Source of the DNA: Amycolatopsis umgeniensis
GTDB taxonomy: Bacteria > Actinomycetota > Actinomycetes > Mycobacteriales > Pseudonocardiaceae
Length of the DNA stretch: 64,000 bases
Assembly (NCBI RefSeq): GCF_014205155.1
Contig: NZ_JACHMX010000001.1
Coordinates: forward strand, 6,138,001 to 6,202,000
Reading direction: 5' to 3'
The first letter of the stretch is position 1. Each line of letters opens with the position of its first letter. The notes under the pieces were generated by a model. It ran no database searches. It saw nothing but the letters and a program-made list of their open reading frames with translations, and was not told where the DNA came from. Positions 17,929-26,759 of this stretch are shown piece after piece. The position numbers and the translations under genes are program-made.

Positions 17929-17944
17929 GTCCCGCCGGCGGGAC
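17929..17944. promoter_or_regulatory. GTCCCGCCGGCGGGAC palindrome, copy 1
   Basis: This perfect 16-base palindrome is followed by AGG, as in the copies at 29393-29408 and (inverted) 43094-43109. Its centre, CGCCGGCG, is the site reported for LmbU. This copy lies beyond the stop of the small gene at 17957 and in front of no visible promoter, so its role here is unclear; it marks the left edge of the biosynthetic cluster. Confidence 0.55.
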
Positions 17945-17956
17945 AGGCGAAATGGG

Positions 17957-18151
17957 TCAGGACGCCGGCGTTTGATTCGGAACGCTCGACCCGACGTAGG
18001 TGTCCTTCGGTCCCGAGGTGCCGTTGTCGGCGCTCCGCCATTCCTGGCCCGAGTCGATGATCGCGCTTCCGCCCGCGAGGCAGGCCACTACGAGAGCCGC
18101 CGCGGCGGCCAGGCGCTTGTACTGACCTCTGCCCGCTTTTTCGTTCGACAA
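17957..18151 (-). CDS. small putative exported peptide
   Basis: The open frame of 64 residues starts at TTG after a GAAGGATG ribosome site. Basic residues (KAGRGQYKR) precede a hydrophobic stretch 'LAAAAALVVACLAGGSAI', then a polar tail rich in Ser, Gly and Asn without cysteines. This looks like a signal peptide or single membrane anchor with a short exported tail. The cysteine in the hydrophobic stretch could be a lipobox ('VVAC'). It lies just downstream of the large SARP regulator and on the same strand. Its function is unknown. Confidence 0.5.
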   Translation of the reverse strand: MSNEKAGRGQYKRLAAAAALVVACLAGGSAIIDSGQEWRSADNGTSGPKDTYVGSSVPNQTPAS

Positions 18152-18338
18152 AAGAGAACCATCCTTCGAATTTTGTTTCTCGCCCCCTTGGCTCTCTCAG
18201 GATGCAGGATCCGGTCCTGGGGGCGCCACAACGATGGCGCGAAAGGACAGGGGATACAGCTGAATGAACATCTCTCGAACGGGGCGGCGTTCTTGCTCGT
18301 TTTCGCTTGCCGTTCTTCGGTAAAGTATCCCGCTTTGC

Positions 18339-21300
18339 CTATTCGGTCGCCGCGGGAAAGTTCCCCGGGTGTTCTGTCCGGGCGTTCCGCCCGATTTCGC
18401 AGAGGAGGGCGTGGACGTCGTCCGCGTCGGGCAGGCCGAGCCGGACGAAAAGGGCATGGGCTCGGCGCAGGTGGATTTCGGCGTCGTCCATGGCCCCGCG
18501 CGCTTTGAGCGTGCGGCCGAGCACGGTCAGCGCATGGGCGAGATCTCGGTCGATTCCGAGTTTTTCGCAGCTTGTGACGGCTTCGGTGGCGCGGTTTTCC
18601 GCTTCCTCGAAACGGCCCATCGCCCGAAATGTCTCGGCCATCCGGTAAAGCGAATGCGACGCTCGGTCCGGCATGCCGGAATCGCGGCTTATGTCCAGGC
18701 AGGCCGTGAAATGGGTGATCGCCTCGTCGTGACGATCCAATTCGTGGAGCGCGAGGCCGAGGACGTAATGCGCGGACGCACTGCCCGGCCGGTCGCCGAG
18801 GCTTTCGGTGAGACGCAACGCCTCTTCGCACGCCGGTATCGCTTCCGCCGCCCGGCCGGCGCGAACCCTGGTCAGGCTCGCGTTGAGGCTCGTCAGCGCC
18901 GCCGCCGAACGATGGCCCAGTTCGCGGGCCAGCTCCGTGGATTCCTCGTAGCAGGCCAGCGCCTCCTCGAAGCGGCGTAGGTACTGGCAGGCCACGCCGA
19001 GGCCGTTGAGCGCCTGCCGGAGGATGTTCTTCTCGCCGGTGAGGCGGGAGATCTCGACGGCTTCGCGTGCGCGTCGCGCGGCATCGGCCGGCCGGGAGGC
19101 ACGGAGGGCGGCGATGGCCAGGATGAGCAGCGCCCTGGCCCGGCAAGGGGCGCAGTCCCGGCGTTCCGCGTCGGCCAGCAGCAGCTCCGCGGTGGCGGCG
19201 AGGCGGGGATAGCGGGCGTCATGGCTGAGCGGGCTCGTGCACAGCAGGAGATCCGCGGCGGCCCGCGACCAGCTCGGCTCTCCGACGTCCGGGTGTGCCA
19301 CCGCGCGGCGGGCGGCGGCCGTGACGGTTTCGAATTCGTCGTCGGCCCATTTCCTGGCCTCGTGGCCGTCGGCGAAGGTCTGCCCGGGGTGGGGCAGCGG
19401 CATCGCGATGTCGGGCACCGGATCGCCGGGCACCACGTGCGCCAAGGCCGCACACGAGGTCGTCAGCAGGTACGTGAGGAGGTTCCGCAGCGCGTCGTCC
19501 GCTTCCGCCGGATGCTCCCCGGCCCGCTGGGCGGCGTAGACCCGGACCAGATCGTGGTAGCGGTAGCGGCCGGGCGCCGGGGATTCGAGCAGGGCGGCGT
19601 CGACGAGGGATTCCAGCAGCGGTTCCGTCACCGCTTCCGTGGTCGCCAGCAGGGCGGACGCCGAGGCCAGGGAGATCGCCGCGACGCCGGGGACCGCGAG
19701 AAGGCGGAAGGCCCTTGCCTGATCGGGTGTCAGTTGCTGGTGCCTGGTCGCGAAAACGGCCTCGATGGCGAGGTCTCCGACCCGCAGCTCGGCGAGGCGG
19801 CGGCGCTCGTTGTCGAGCCGGTCGGCGAGCGCCTGGAGGGTCCAGCCCGCGCGCGCCGCCAGCCTGTTCGCCACGATGCGGATGGCCAGCGGCAGCAGTC
19901 CGCAGGCCTCGACCAGCCGCCGTGCCGCCTCGGTTTCGGCCGCGACCCGGTCCGCGCCGACCACGGTGCCGAGCAGGTCGAGCGCTTCTTCCGTGGTGAA
20001 GGTGTCCAGGACGAGGTGCGAGGTGAGCGGCAGGCCCGCCGGGACGACGCGGGTCGTGAGGACGACAGCGCAGCTCGGCGAACTGGGGATCAGGTCCCTG
20101 ATCTGGGCGGCGTCGAGGACGTTGTCGAGGACGAGAAGCACCCGTCGGCCGTCGAGCACGGACCGCAGCAGCGCGCTCCGGTCCTCGAGCCGGTCCGGCA
20201 CCGCTTCCGGGCCGATGCCCAGCGAGGTCAGGAAGCCGGCCAGCACGACGCCCGGCTGCACCGGGTCTTCGCCTTCGCCGCCCAGGTCGGCGTGGAGCTG
20301 GCCGTCGGGGTAGGAGTTCCGCACCAGGTGGGCGGCGCGCATCGCGAGCGAGGTCTTCCCGATCCCGCCCATCCCGACGACCGCCGCGACGGCCGGGGTG
20401 CTGCGCTCGGCGTCCTCCAGATGCGCGGTCACCAGGTCCAGGCAGGCCGCCCTGCCGACGAAATCCGGGAGGGTGGGCGGGAGCTGGTGGGGAACGGGCA
20501 GGCCGGTGACGGTGGCCGCGTCGGTGCCTCCGGAGGTCTCGGCGGGCGGCTCCGCGTCGGGTGCCCGCCGTTTGGCCTCGGTGTCTTCGCCCGCGAGAAG
20601 CTCGGCGTGCAGCGCGGTCAGTTCGGGGCCCGGCTCCACGCCGAGTTCGTCGATGGACCGGCGCCGGAACCGGGCGTGGACGCTGAACGCTTCGGCCTGG
20701 CGTCCGGCCAGGTGCAACGCGCGCATCAGCAGGCCGTGCGGGCGTTCGCGGAGCGGATGCGCGGCGGCCAGTTCGGTCAGCGCCGGGATGGGCGGCCGCT
20801 CGTCGAAACGGAGCTGGATGGCCAGCAGCTCTTCCAGCGTGGCCACCCTCAGTTCGCTGAGCCTGTCCCGCTGGATCTGGGCGAACGGCCCCGGAACCCC
20901 GGCCAGCGGATCGCCGCGCCACAGATCCAGTGCTTCCTCGAGCAGAGCGCGTGCCTGTTTCAGCGATCCGTCGGCGCGGGCCTGCGCGGCGCGGCCGATC
21001 GCCGCCTCCGCGCGCCGCAGGTCCAGCGCGTCGGGCGGAAGGTCGAGGCGGTAGCCGTCGCCGGAGGAGACCAGCACGCGCGGCTGTGACGGGTCGGGTT
21101 CCAGGAGACGGCGCAGCTGCCAGGCGTAGGTGCGCAAGGTGCGGACGCCGCCACCGGCGGGCGGGTACTCCCAGACCGCGTCGACGAGCTGCCGGACGGA
21201 GACGGTGCGGCCTGCCTGCAGGAGGAGGTACGCCAGCATCGCCTGCTGCTGCGGCGGACCGAGCTTGATCTCCTGACCGCCCCGGCTCGCGTTCATCGCG

Positions 21301-21365
21301 CCGAGCACGCCGAACCGTGGTGGCGCGGTGCCGCCGGAGGTGTCCGCGCTTTCCGGCTCTCCCAC
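18339..21365 (-). CDS. SARP/NB-ARC/TPR transcriptional regulator (AfsR-like)
   Basis: This is a 1008-residue multidomain regulator. A winged-helix DNA-binding domain and a BTAD domain occupy about residues 15-260 ('LVDAVWEYPPAGGGVRTLRTY' region). An NB-ARC ATPase follows at about 310-600 with Walker A 'GMGGIGKTSLA' and 'RRVLLVLDNV'. The remainder is TPR repeats ('YLRRFEEALACYEESTELAR', 'ELDRHDEAITHFTACLDIS'). AfsR-type proteins activate secondary-metabolite genes. The GTG at 21365 was chosen because a GGAG site precedes it and the protein then begins at the usual 'RFGVLGAM' strand; the frame is open to 21548. It is divergent from the LmbU gene, so the two regulators share a 181-base promoter region. 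Confidence 0.88.
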   Translation of the reverse strand: MGEPESADTSGGTAPPRFGVLGAMNASRGGQEIKLGPPQQQAMLAYLLLQAGRTVSVRQLVDAVWEYPPAGGGVRTLRTYAWQLRRLLEPDPSQPRVLVSSGDGYRLDLPPDALDLRRAEAAIGRAAQARADGSLKQARALLEEALDLWRGDPLAGVPGPFAQIQRDRLSELRVATLEELLAIQLRFDERPPIPALTELAAAHPLRERPHGLLMRALHLAGRQAEAFSVHARFRRRSIDELGVEPGPELTALHAELLAGEDTEAKRRAPDAEPPAETSGGTDAATVTGLPVPHQLPPTLPDFVGRAACLDLVTAHLEDAERSTPAVAAVVGMGGIGKTSLAMRAAHLVRNSYPDGQLHADLGGEGEDPVQPGVVLAGFLTSLGIGPEAVPDRLEDRSALLRSVLDGRRVLLVLDNVLDAAQIRDLIPSSPSCAVVLTTRVVPAGLPLTSHLVLDTFTTEEALDLLGTVVGADRVAAETEAARRLVEACGLLPLAIRIVANRLAARAGWTLQALADRLDNERRRLAELRVGDLAIEAVFATRHQQLTPDQARAFRLLAVPGVAAISLASASALLATTEAVTEPLLESLVDAALLESPAPGRYRYHDLVRVYAAQRAGEHPAEADDALRNLLTYLLTTSCAALAHVVPGDPVPDIAMPLPHPGQTFADGHEARKWADDEFETVTAAARRAVAHPDVGEPSWSRAAADLLLCTSPLSHDARYPRLAATAELLLADAERRDCAPCRARALLILAIAALRASRPADAARRAREAVEISRLTGEKNILRQALNGLGVACQYLRRFEEALACYEESTELARELGHRSAAALTSLNASLTRVRAGRAAEAIPACEEALRLTESLGDRPGSASAHYVLGLALHELDRHDEAITHFTACLDISRDSGMPDRASHSLYRMAETFRAMGRFEEAENRATEAVTSCEKLGIDRDLAHALTVLGRTLKARGAMDDAEIHLRRAHALFVRLGLPDADDVHALLCEIGRNARTEHPGNFPAATE

Positions 21366-21546
21366 TGACTCCAGCTCCTGCTCCCGCGTGCTCGCCCGCG
21401 GTGATCGGACCGTCGAGCACGAGATCCGTGTCTGGTCAATGACTGCGTGGACTCCGTGTGGATCATACGTGGAACGCGCGTCGGCAATCTGGAACGGGCC
21501 CGTCCGACCCTTTTTCCATGCCCTTTCGAACACCAGGAGCCAGCCC

Positions 21547-22197
21547 ATGACGCAGCGGGACGAAAACGAAACTCCCGTCGAGACCCCCGCGCGCCGCGAC
21601 CGGGAGGTGCTGATCTCCCCGACCGGGCTGATGCTGCCCCGCGACCTGAGCTACGACAGCTGGGCGCAGACCGGGGTGAAGGTGGCGCGGATCGCCAATT
21701 CGTCGGCCTGGTGCCTCGGCGACTGGCTGGTGTGCGGCCAGCAACGCTATCCGGATCGCTACCAGCAGGCGGTGGCGCTGGTGGGCCTGGAGTACCAGAC
21801 GCTGCGGAACTACGCCTGGGTGGCCAGACGCGTCGGGGCCGCCGTCCGGCGCGCCGCCGTCAGCTTCCAGCATCACTCCGAGGTCGCCTCGCTCCCGGCC
21901 GAAGCGCAGGATCAGTGGCTGCGCCGCGCGGAACAGGGGAAGTGGTCGCGCAACCAGTTGCGTGCGCACCTCAGGCAGTCGAACCAGGACGGAACCGCCC
22001 AGCAGGTCAAGCCGGACGCGCCGAGGCAGCTGCCGAAGATCCACGTCCGCGGCGAACGACTGGCCTGGTGGCAGGCGGCGGCCGAGCAGCACGACGGGGA
22101 TTTCCAGAACTGGGTCGTCGCCGCGCTCGACAAGGCGGCCGGTCAGGTCCTGACCGGCCCGGCCGTCGTGGGTCCCCGGGAACCGGTCGCGGGATGA
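21547..22197 (+). CDS. LmbU-family transcriptional regulator
   Basis: This 216-residue protein closely follows the LmbU pattern: 'TGLMLPRDLSYDSWAQ', 'IANSSAWCLGDWLVCGQQRY', 'YQTLRNYAWVARR' and 'FQHHSEVASLPAEAQDQWL'. LmbU, known from the lincomycin cluster, is a cluster-situated activator reported to bind the palindrome CGCCGGCG. That octamer is the centre of the 16-base palindrome found at 17929, 29393 and 43094 in this window, so this protein is the prime candidate to bind there. The ATG follows an AGGAG site. It converges on the acyl-AMP ligase gene with a seven-base gap. Confidence 0.88.
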   Translation: MTQRDENETPVETPARRDREVLISPTGLMLPRDLSYDSWAQTGVKVARIANSSAWCLGDWLVCGQQRYPDRYQQAVALVGLEYQTLRNYAWVARRVGAAVRRAAVSFQHHSEVASLPAEAQDQWLRRAEQGKWSRNQLRAHLRQSNQDGTAQQVKPDAPRQLPKIHVRGERLAWWQAAAEQHDGDFQNWVVAALDKAAGQVLTGPAVVGPREPVAG

Positions 22198-22204
22198 CCG
22201 GTGC

Positions 22205-23842
22205 TCAGCGCGACGCCGGCGGCCACCGCACGGACAGCGAGCCGTCGGCGTACGCGCGCCTGGTCTCGGCGACCCGCACTTTGCCGCTCGTCGTCAGGGG
22301 CAGCTCGCCGGGGGCGAGCAGGGCGACGTCGGAGACGTACAGCTCGAGCCGGTCGGCCAGTCGCAGCCTGACCAGCCGGGCGAGCTCGGCTCCCGCGCCG
22401 TCGTCCCAGGGCTGCCGCGCCTCGGCCACCAGGACGACGCGGTCCGGCTCGGTGACGAAGGCGGCGCACCGTCCCGGCCGGAGCCCCGGCACTTCCGCGC
22501 AGGCGGCGATGACGTCGGCGGGATGGAAGTTCCGGCCGTGGCAGACCAGGACTTCGTCGGCGCGGCCCAGCACGAACAGCTGCCCGTCGCGCAGGAAACC
22601 GCGATCGCCGGTCGCGTGCCCGCCGGTGCGGCCGCCGGGTGTGGCCGGCCAGTAGCCGTCGAAGAGCTGTGGGCCGGAGATGACGATTTCCCCGATTCCG
22701 TCGGGGTTCGGATTCCGGATGGTCACCTGCGTCCCCGGCAGTGGCGCGCCGGAGGAGAGCAGCGTGGTGACCGGCTCGCCGGATCGCGGCGGCCGGATCC
22801 GGACCTGGTGCAGGGCGTCCCGCCCGACCGGCAGCCGCAGCGGGCGGAGCTCCGGCGAGCACGTGGTCACCGTGAGAGTGGCTTCGGCCATTCCGTACGA
22901 CGGGCAGAAGGCGTCCGCCACGAATCCGGCCTCGGCGAAATGAGTGGTGAAACGTTCGGCCGTGGCGGCTCGCACGACTTCGCCCGCGTCGCGCGCCACC
23001 CGCCAGGCCGACAGGTCGAACTCGCGGACGTCGGCGGCGGGGACCCGGCGGACACACCGGTCGTAGGCGAAATCCGGTGCGCTGGACAGGGTTCCGCGCG
23101 TCACCGAAATCGCGGAGAGCCAGGCGGCGGGTGCCGCCGCGAACTCGCGGGGAGACATGAGGACGGAAAGGTAGCCACTGAACAGGGGCCGCAGTACCCC
23201 GGTGAGCAGGCCCATGTCGTGGTGCAGCGGCACCCAGGTGACCGCTGTGTCGGCAGGACGCTCCCGGTAGGCGACGGCGGCTTGCGCGCAGCCGGCTCGC
23301 GACGCCCGATGGCTGATGGCGACCCCTTTCGGCGTCCCGGTCGAGCCGGAGGTGTACTGGAGGAAGGCGAACCCGGCCGCCGCGCGCGCCCCGCCCGGAA
23401 CGGCCCGATGGCCGCGCAGCTCCTCCCAGCTCCGGACGGGGCAGCGCAAACCGGCCTCCGCCACCAGCGCGCGCAGCGGCGCGGCCCATCGCTCGACGGT
23501 GATCACCACGGCGGGACGGCAGTCCGCCACCATGCCCAGCAGCCGCAGTTCGACGGCCTGCCGCCGGGAGCCGCCGAAGGCCGGAGCGGGAACCGGGACG
23601 AGACCCGCCTCGTGGCACGCGAGGAAAGCGGCGGTGAAGGAAACGTCGTTGGGCAGCGAGAGGATCGCGCGATCACCGGTCGCGGTGCCGGTGCGGAGCC
23701 CCGATCCGGCCCTTCTCACCAGGTCGCCGAGTTCCCCGAAGGTGAACTGTTCGCGCACCGAACCGTCGCTCCAGTGGGCGACCGCCGGTGCGTCCGGCCG
23801 CAGCCGCTCGTGTTCGGCGAGTCCGGTCAGCGCCGGCGTCAC
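22205..23842 (-). CDS. fatty-acyl-AMP ligase-like enzyme (FAAL)
   Basis: This 545-residue adenylate-forming enzyme has the P-loop 'YTSGSTGTPKG' (163-173), 'VPLHHDMGLLTGVL' (FAAL-type HxDMGL), 'PSYGMAEATL' and the hinge and core 'GDRGFLRDGQLFVLGRADE', with the closing Lys in 'LPLTTSGKVR'. FAALs activate a fatty or other carboxylic acid as the AMP ester and pass it to an acyl carrier protein, not to CoA. A carrier protein is encoded two genes upstream. The GTG start overlaps the stop of the preceding ligase (GTGA). The acid cannot be told from the sequence. Confidence 0.85.
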   Translation of the reverse strand: MTPALTGLAEHERLRPDAPAVAHWSDGSVREQFTFGELGDLVRRAGSGLRTGTATGDRAILSLPNDVSFTAAFLACHEAGLVPVPAPAFGGSRRQAVELRLLGMVADCRPAVVITVERWAAPLRALVAEAGLRCPVRSWEELRGHRAVPGGARAAAGFAFLQYTSGSTGTPKGVAISHRASRAGCAQAAVAYRERPADTAVTWVPLHHDMGLLTGVLRPLFSGYLSVLMSPREFAAAPAAWLSAISVTRGTLSSAPDFAYDRCVRRVPAADVREFDLSAWRVARDAGEVVRAATAERFTTHFAEAGFVADAFCPSYGMAEATLTVTTCSPELRPLRLPVGRDALHQVRIRPPRSGEPVTTLLSSGAPLPGTQVTIRNPNPDGIGEIVISGPQLFDGYWPATPGGRTGGHATGDRGFLRDGQLFVLGRADEVLVCHGRNFHPADVIAACAEVPGLRPGRCAAFVTEPDRVVLVAEARQPWDDGAGAELARLVRLRLADRLELYVSDVALLAPGELPLTTSGKVRVAETRRAYADGSLSVRWPPASR

Positions 23843-25230
23843 CGCCCGATCCTCGCGGCGCGGCTCTCGAGCGCGGCGCGCCGGATCTTGCCGCTCGTCG
23901 TCCGGGGCAGGGCGCCGGCGGGTTCCAGAATCACCTCCGGGCACTCGAAACCGAGCCGCGCCGCGGCCTCGGCCACCGCGCCGTCCGGTCCGGGAGCCGG
24001 GTCGGGGCCGATTTCCACGAAGCACACCGGACGGCGGTCGCCGAGCACGACGACGTCGACGACGCCGGGCAGGAGCCGGATCTCGTGCTCCAGCCTGGCT
24101 CCGGGCAGCAGTCGCGGTTCGGCGGCCCTGCCGATGATCGAGAGATACCCGTCGGCGTCCAGGAAACCGGCGTCCCCGGTGTGCAGGAGCGCCTCTTGCG
24201 CGGTCCGTTGGTCCACGGCCCGCAACCAGGCGCAGATCTCACCGATCTCGCCGTCGGGCACGGCCCGGCCCTGGTTCCGGATCTCGAGCCGGATCCCCGG
24301 CAGCGCGCGTCCCACCGAACCGGGACGTTCGAGCCATTCCGGTGTGGTGATCTCGGTCAGCACACTTTTCGAAGTGCCGTAGTACTCGTGCAGCACCGGG
24401 CCGAGCAACCGGATCACGGTGCGTTTCATCGCGGGCGGGCACGAGGCACCACCGTGGAAGACGACCCGCGGCCGGTGCCGTGGGGAGAGGCCGGCGGCGG
24501 CGACGTCCAGCAGGTGGTCCGGGCTGAGGAAGGCGCTGTCGACCCCGTGCTCGTCGATCAGCCGGATGAACGTGTCCGCGGACCAGTTCCGCTGGACCAC
24601 GACCGCGCTGCCCGCCTGCAGCGCGTAGAGCGCCGGGCCGAGCGTGCCGAGGAAGAAGTTGGCGTTCGCCATGAGATGGGGCCCCATCTCCGGGCCGGCG
24701 CCGTACCGCTCGTCGACAGCCACCCCCCGGTAGGACCGATGCGGGCGGGCACGGAACACGGCCTGGGGAACACCCGTGGTCCCCGACGTCACGTAGGCGA
24801 GGTAGCCCGCGGCACACGACGGTTCCTCGTCCGGAACGTCCTTCGCGACCAGTTCGTCGTCGAGGACGACCGGACAGGCCGAAGGGGGGACGCCGATGGT
24901 GATCGGCGTGTCCGTGACGTGCAGGACGACGTCCAGATCGACCATGATCGGCGGACCGAGCGGGGACTCGACGTCTTCGCGGCCGATCGGGAAGAGCCCG
25001 TAGCCGTAGCGCAGCGCCGCGAGCGCCAGCGCGAAGAACCTCGGGCCGGCGGCGAGGTCGGTGGAGAGCATGCTCCCCTCCGGAAGCCCGCGGTCGCGCA
25101 GGCCCTGGCCCAGCAGATCGGCGCGCCGGGCGAGCCAGCCGAAATCGCACTGCTCGTCGTCCGCGATCACGGCGACGCGGTCCGGTCGGTGCCGCGCGGA
25201 TCGCCACGGGCTCCAGAGGTGGGTTCGCAC
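23839..25230 (-). CDS. AMP-dependent acid ligase
   Basis: The protein has 463 residues and belongs to the ANL adenylating superfamily. It has P-loop 'YVTSGTTGVPQAVF' (the usual Lys is Gln here), 'EYYGTSKSVLTE', 'LLHTGDAGFLDADGYLSIIG' and a C-terminal 'LPRTTSGKIRR'. It is somewhat shorter than typical ligases. It may activate a second acid, or act on an intermediate for the carrier protein just upstream. The stop overlaps the FAAL start and the gap to the carrier-protein gene is 12 bases, so all are one operon. An Asp or aromatic specificity code cannot be assigned by eye. Confidence 0.82.
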   Translation of the reverse strand: MRTHLWSPWRSARHRPDRVAVIADDEQCDFGWLARRADLLGQGLRDRGLPEGSMLSTDLAAGPRFFALALAALRYGYGLFPIGREDVESPLGPPIMVDLDVVLHVTDTPITIGVPPSACPVVLDDELVAKDVPDEEPSCAAGYLAYVTSGTTGVPQAVFRARPHRSYRGVAVDERYGAGPEMGPHLMANANFFLGTLGPALYALQAGSAVVVQRNWSADTFIRLIDEHGVDSAFLSPDHLLDVAAAGLSPRHRPRVVFHGGASCPPAMKRTVIRLLGPVLHEYYGTSKSVLTEITTPEWLERPGSVGRALPGIRLEIRNQGRAVPDGEIGEICAWLRAVDQRTAQEALLHTGDAGFLDADGYLSIIGRAAEPRLLPGARLEHEIRLLPGVVDVVVLGDRRPVCFVEIGPDPAPGPDGAVAEAAARLGFECPEVILEPAGALPRTTSGKIRRAALESRAARIGR

Positions 25231-25242
25231 GAGTGGTCTCCC

Positions 25243-25473
25243 TCAGCTGCGTAGGTGTGCGTCGAGAATTTCCGCCAGGGCGGCGAAATCGGCCGAATCG
25301 GTGACGATCTCGGTCTCCACTTCGCGGTCCAGCGCCTCTTCCAGCCCCGCGGCGAGTTCCACCGCGGCGATCGAGTCCCCGCCCAGCGCGAAGAAGTTGT
25401 CGGAAGGTTCGGTCCGCCTCTCGAAAACGGCGGAAGCGATGGCGAGTACCTGGTGCAAGGTGGCGCCGGACAT
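25243..25473 (-). CDS. acyl/peptidyl carrier protein
   Basis: This is a 76-residue stand-alone carrier protein. The phosphopantetheine attachment site is Ser34 in 'NFFALGGDSIAAVEL', the LGGDS form common to peptidyl carrier proteins. The ATG at 25473 follows a GAGGAG site and starts only 18 bases after the stop of the condensation protein. It should hold the acyl group loaded by the neighbouring FAAL or ligase and present it to the condensation-domain protein. Confidence 0.92.
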   Translation of the reverse strand: MSGATLHQVLAIASAVFERRTEPSDNFFALGGDSIAAVELAAGLEEALDREVETEIVTDSADFAALAEILDAHLRS

Positions 25474-25490
25474 GGTCTCTCCTCGGTCGG

Positions 25491-26759
25491 TCACGACGGT
25501 CCCGCCGCCTTTCGCACGTGGTCCATGATCGATCGGGCCAGCGGCTCGCCCACCCGTTCCCCGTCGTAGACGAGGTCGAGGGCGATCCGGTCCCGATGTT
25601 CCGCGCACCGCAGGTGCAAGGCCCACGAGCTGCGGTGGGAATCCTGAAGCAGCGGATAAGCGTCGGCGGTCACCCGGAGTCCGCCGGTGGACGGCGGCCG
25701 GTCCGGACCGCCGGTGGCGTCGAGCAAGTTGACGTAGATGTCCATACCGGGGGCGGTCACGGAACCGGAACCGAACCCGGGCACCAGATCGTCCAGGTCG
25801 TCAGCGGTGACCTGGTGGTAGCGCAAGGCGTTCAGCAGCTGTCCGCGTACCTCGGCCAGGAGCGCGGCGTCGTCCGCGCCCGGCCGGCGCAAGGCGATCG
25901 GGCACGCGGCGGCGAACATGCCGACCACCTCGCGGTCCGCGGACAGCCGGGTGTCCATCGAGGTCCACATCCCGGCCCGTGGCAGACCGGCGCATTCGGT
26001 GGCGGCACGGGCGAACGCGGCGACCACCCACTGCAGCGGGGTGTGCCCCGTCCGCCCGGTGGCGGCGCGGAGCGATCCCGTCACCCGGCCGTCCAGCTCC
26101 AAGGTGATCACCCCGCTTTCGGTCTCCGTCGCCGACGGCGGGCGCACCCACGGGTTCTCGGCGCAGAATTCCAGCCGGTCGCGCCAGCTCTCCTTGGCCC
26201 GCGCGAGGGTGCGGGCGGTCGCTCTTGTCCGCTGGCGGGTGGCGGCCTCGGCGAAGGACGGTGCCGCCGGGAGGGAGGGGCGGCCTCGGGTGCGTGCCGC
26301 GTAGCAGGCCCACAGGTCCCTGCCGAACAGTTCGCGCGCCCGTGCGTCGAAGAAGAGACGGTGGAACGTCGCGAGAAAGGCGTGATGGTGGTCGTCCCTG
26401 CGGAGCAGAATGAAGGAGCAGGGGAGTGCGTTGTCCCACGGGCGCAGCAAATCCCGCGAAAGCAAGGCCGACGCGTAGCGCCCGAACTGCGCCGAGGACG
26501 CGGCGGTGACCTCCAGGCACCGCACCGGTTCCTCATCCGCGGCGAGTTCGACCGGATGCTGGCCCGTGCCGTCGATCCGCATGCGCAAGGCGTCGTGCCG
26601 TCGCACGCAGTCCCGGACGGCGGCGGTCAGGGCGGCGGGGTCGAGGTCGCCGATGATCTCGTAGGACAGCTGGACGTTGCGGTAGACCCGGCCGCCGCGC
26701 AGTTTGGCGTCGAGCCAGTCCTGTTCGTAGGTCAGCGGGGCGGAAGTCAGCTCAGGCAC
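25491..26759 (-). CDS. stand-alone condensation-domain protein, degenerate motif
   Basis: This 422-residue protein has the fold signature of NRPS condensation domains: 'LTYEQDWLDAKL' at the start, 'CVRRHDALRMRID', and late 'GMDIYVNLLD' and 'YDGERV'. The catalytic HHxxxDG motif reads 'HRLFFDA' (133-139): the first His is kept, while the second, catalytic His is Arg and the Gly is Ala. It may be inactive as an amide synthase, use other residues, or act as a docking partner. It overlaps the exporter gene by 13 bases and precedes the carrier protein. Possible roles are N-acylation of the product peptide or of an amino acid; this is inference. Confidence 0.8.
   Translation of the reverse strand: MPELTSAPLTYEQDWLDAKLRGGRVYRNVQLSYEIIGDLDPAALTAAVRDCVRRHDALRMRIDGTGQHPVELAADEEPVRCLEVTAASSAQFGRYASALLSRDLLRPWDNALPCSFILLRRDDHHHAFLATFHRLFFDARARELFGRDLWACYAARTRGRPSLPAAPSFAEAATRQRTRATARTLARAKESWRDRLEFCAENPWVRPPSATETESGVITLELDGRVTGSLRAATGRTGHTPLQWVVAAFARAATECAGLPRAGMWTSMDTRLSADREVVGMFAAACPIALRRPGADDAALLAEVRGQLLNALRYHQVTADDLDDLVPGFGSGSVTAPGMDIYVNLLDATGGPDRPPSTGGLRVTADAYPLLQDSHRSSWALHLRCAEHRDRIALDLVYDGERVGEPLARSIMDHVRKAAGPS

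Noticed and set aside
19221..21089. 622-residue plus-strand frame opposite the SARP gene
   Set aside because: Antisense of a well-supported regulator; low-complexity composition without motifs.
22523..24382. 619-residue plus-strand frame opposite the two ligases
   Set aside because: No recognisable domain and spans two coupled genes of the other strand.
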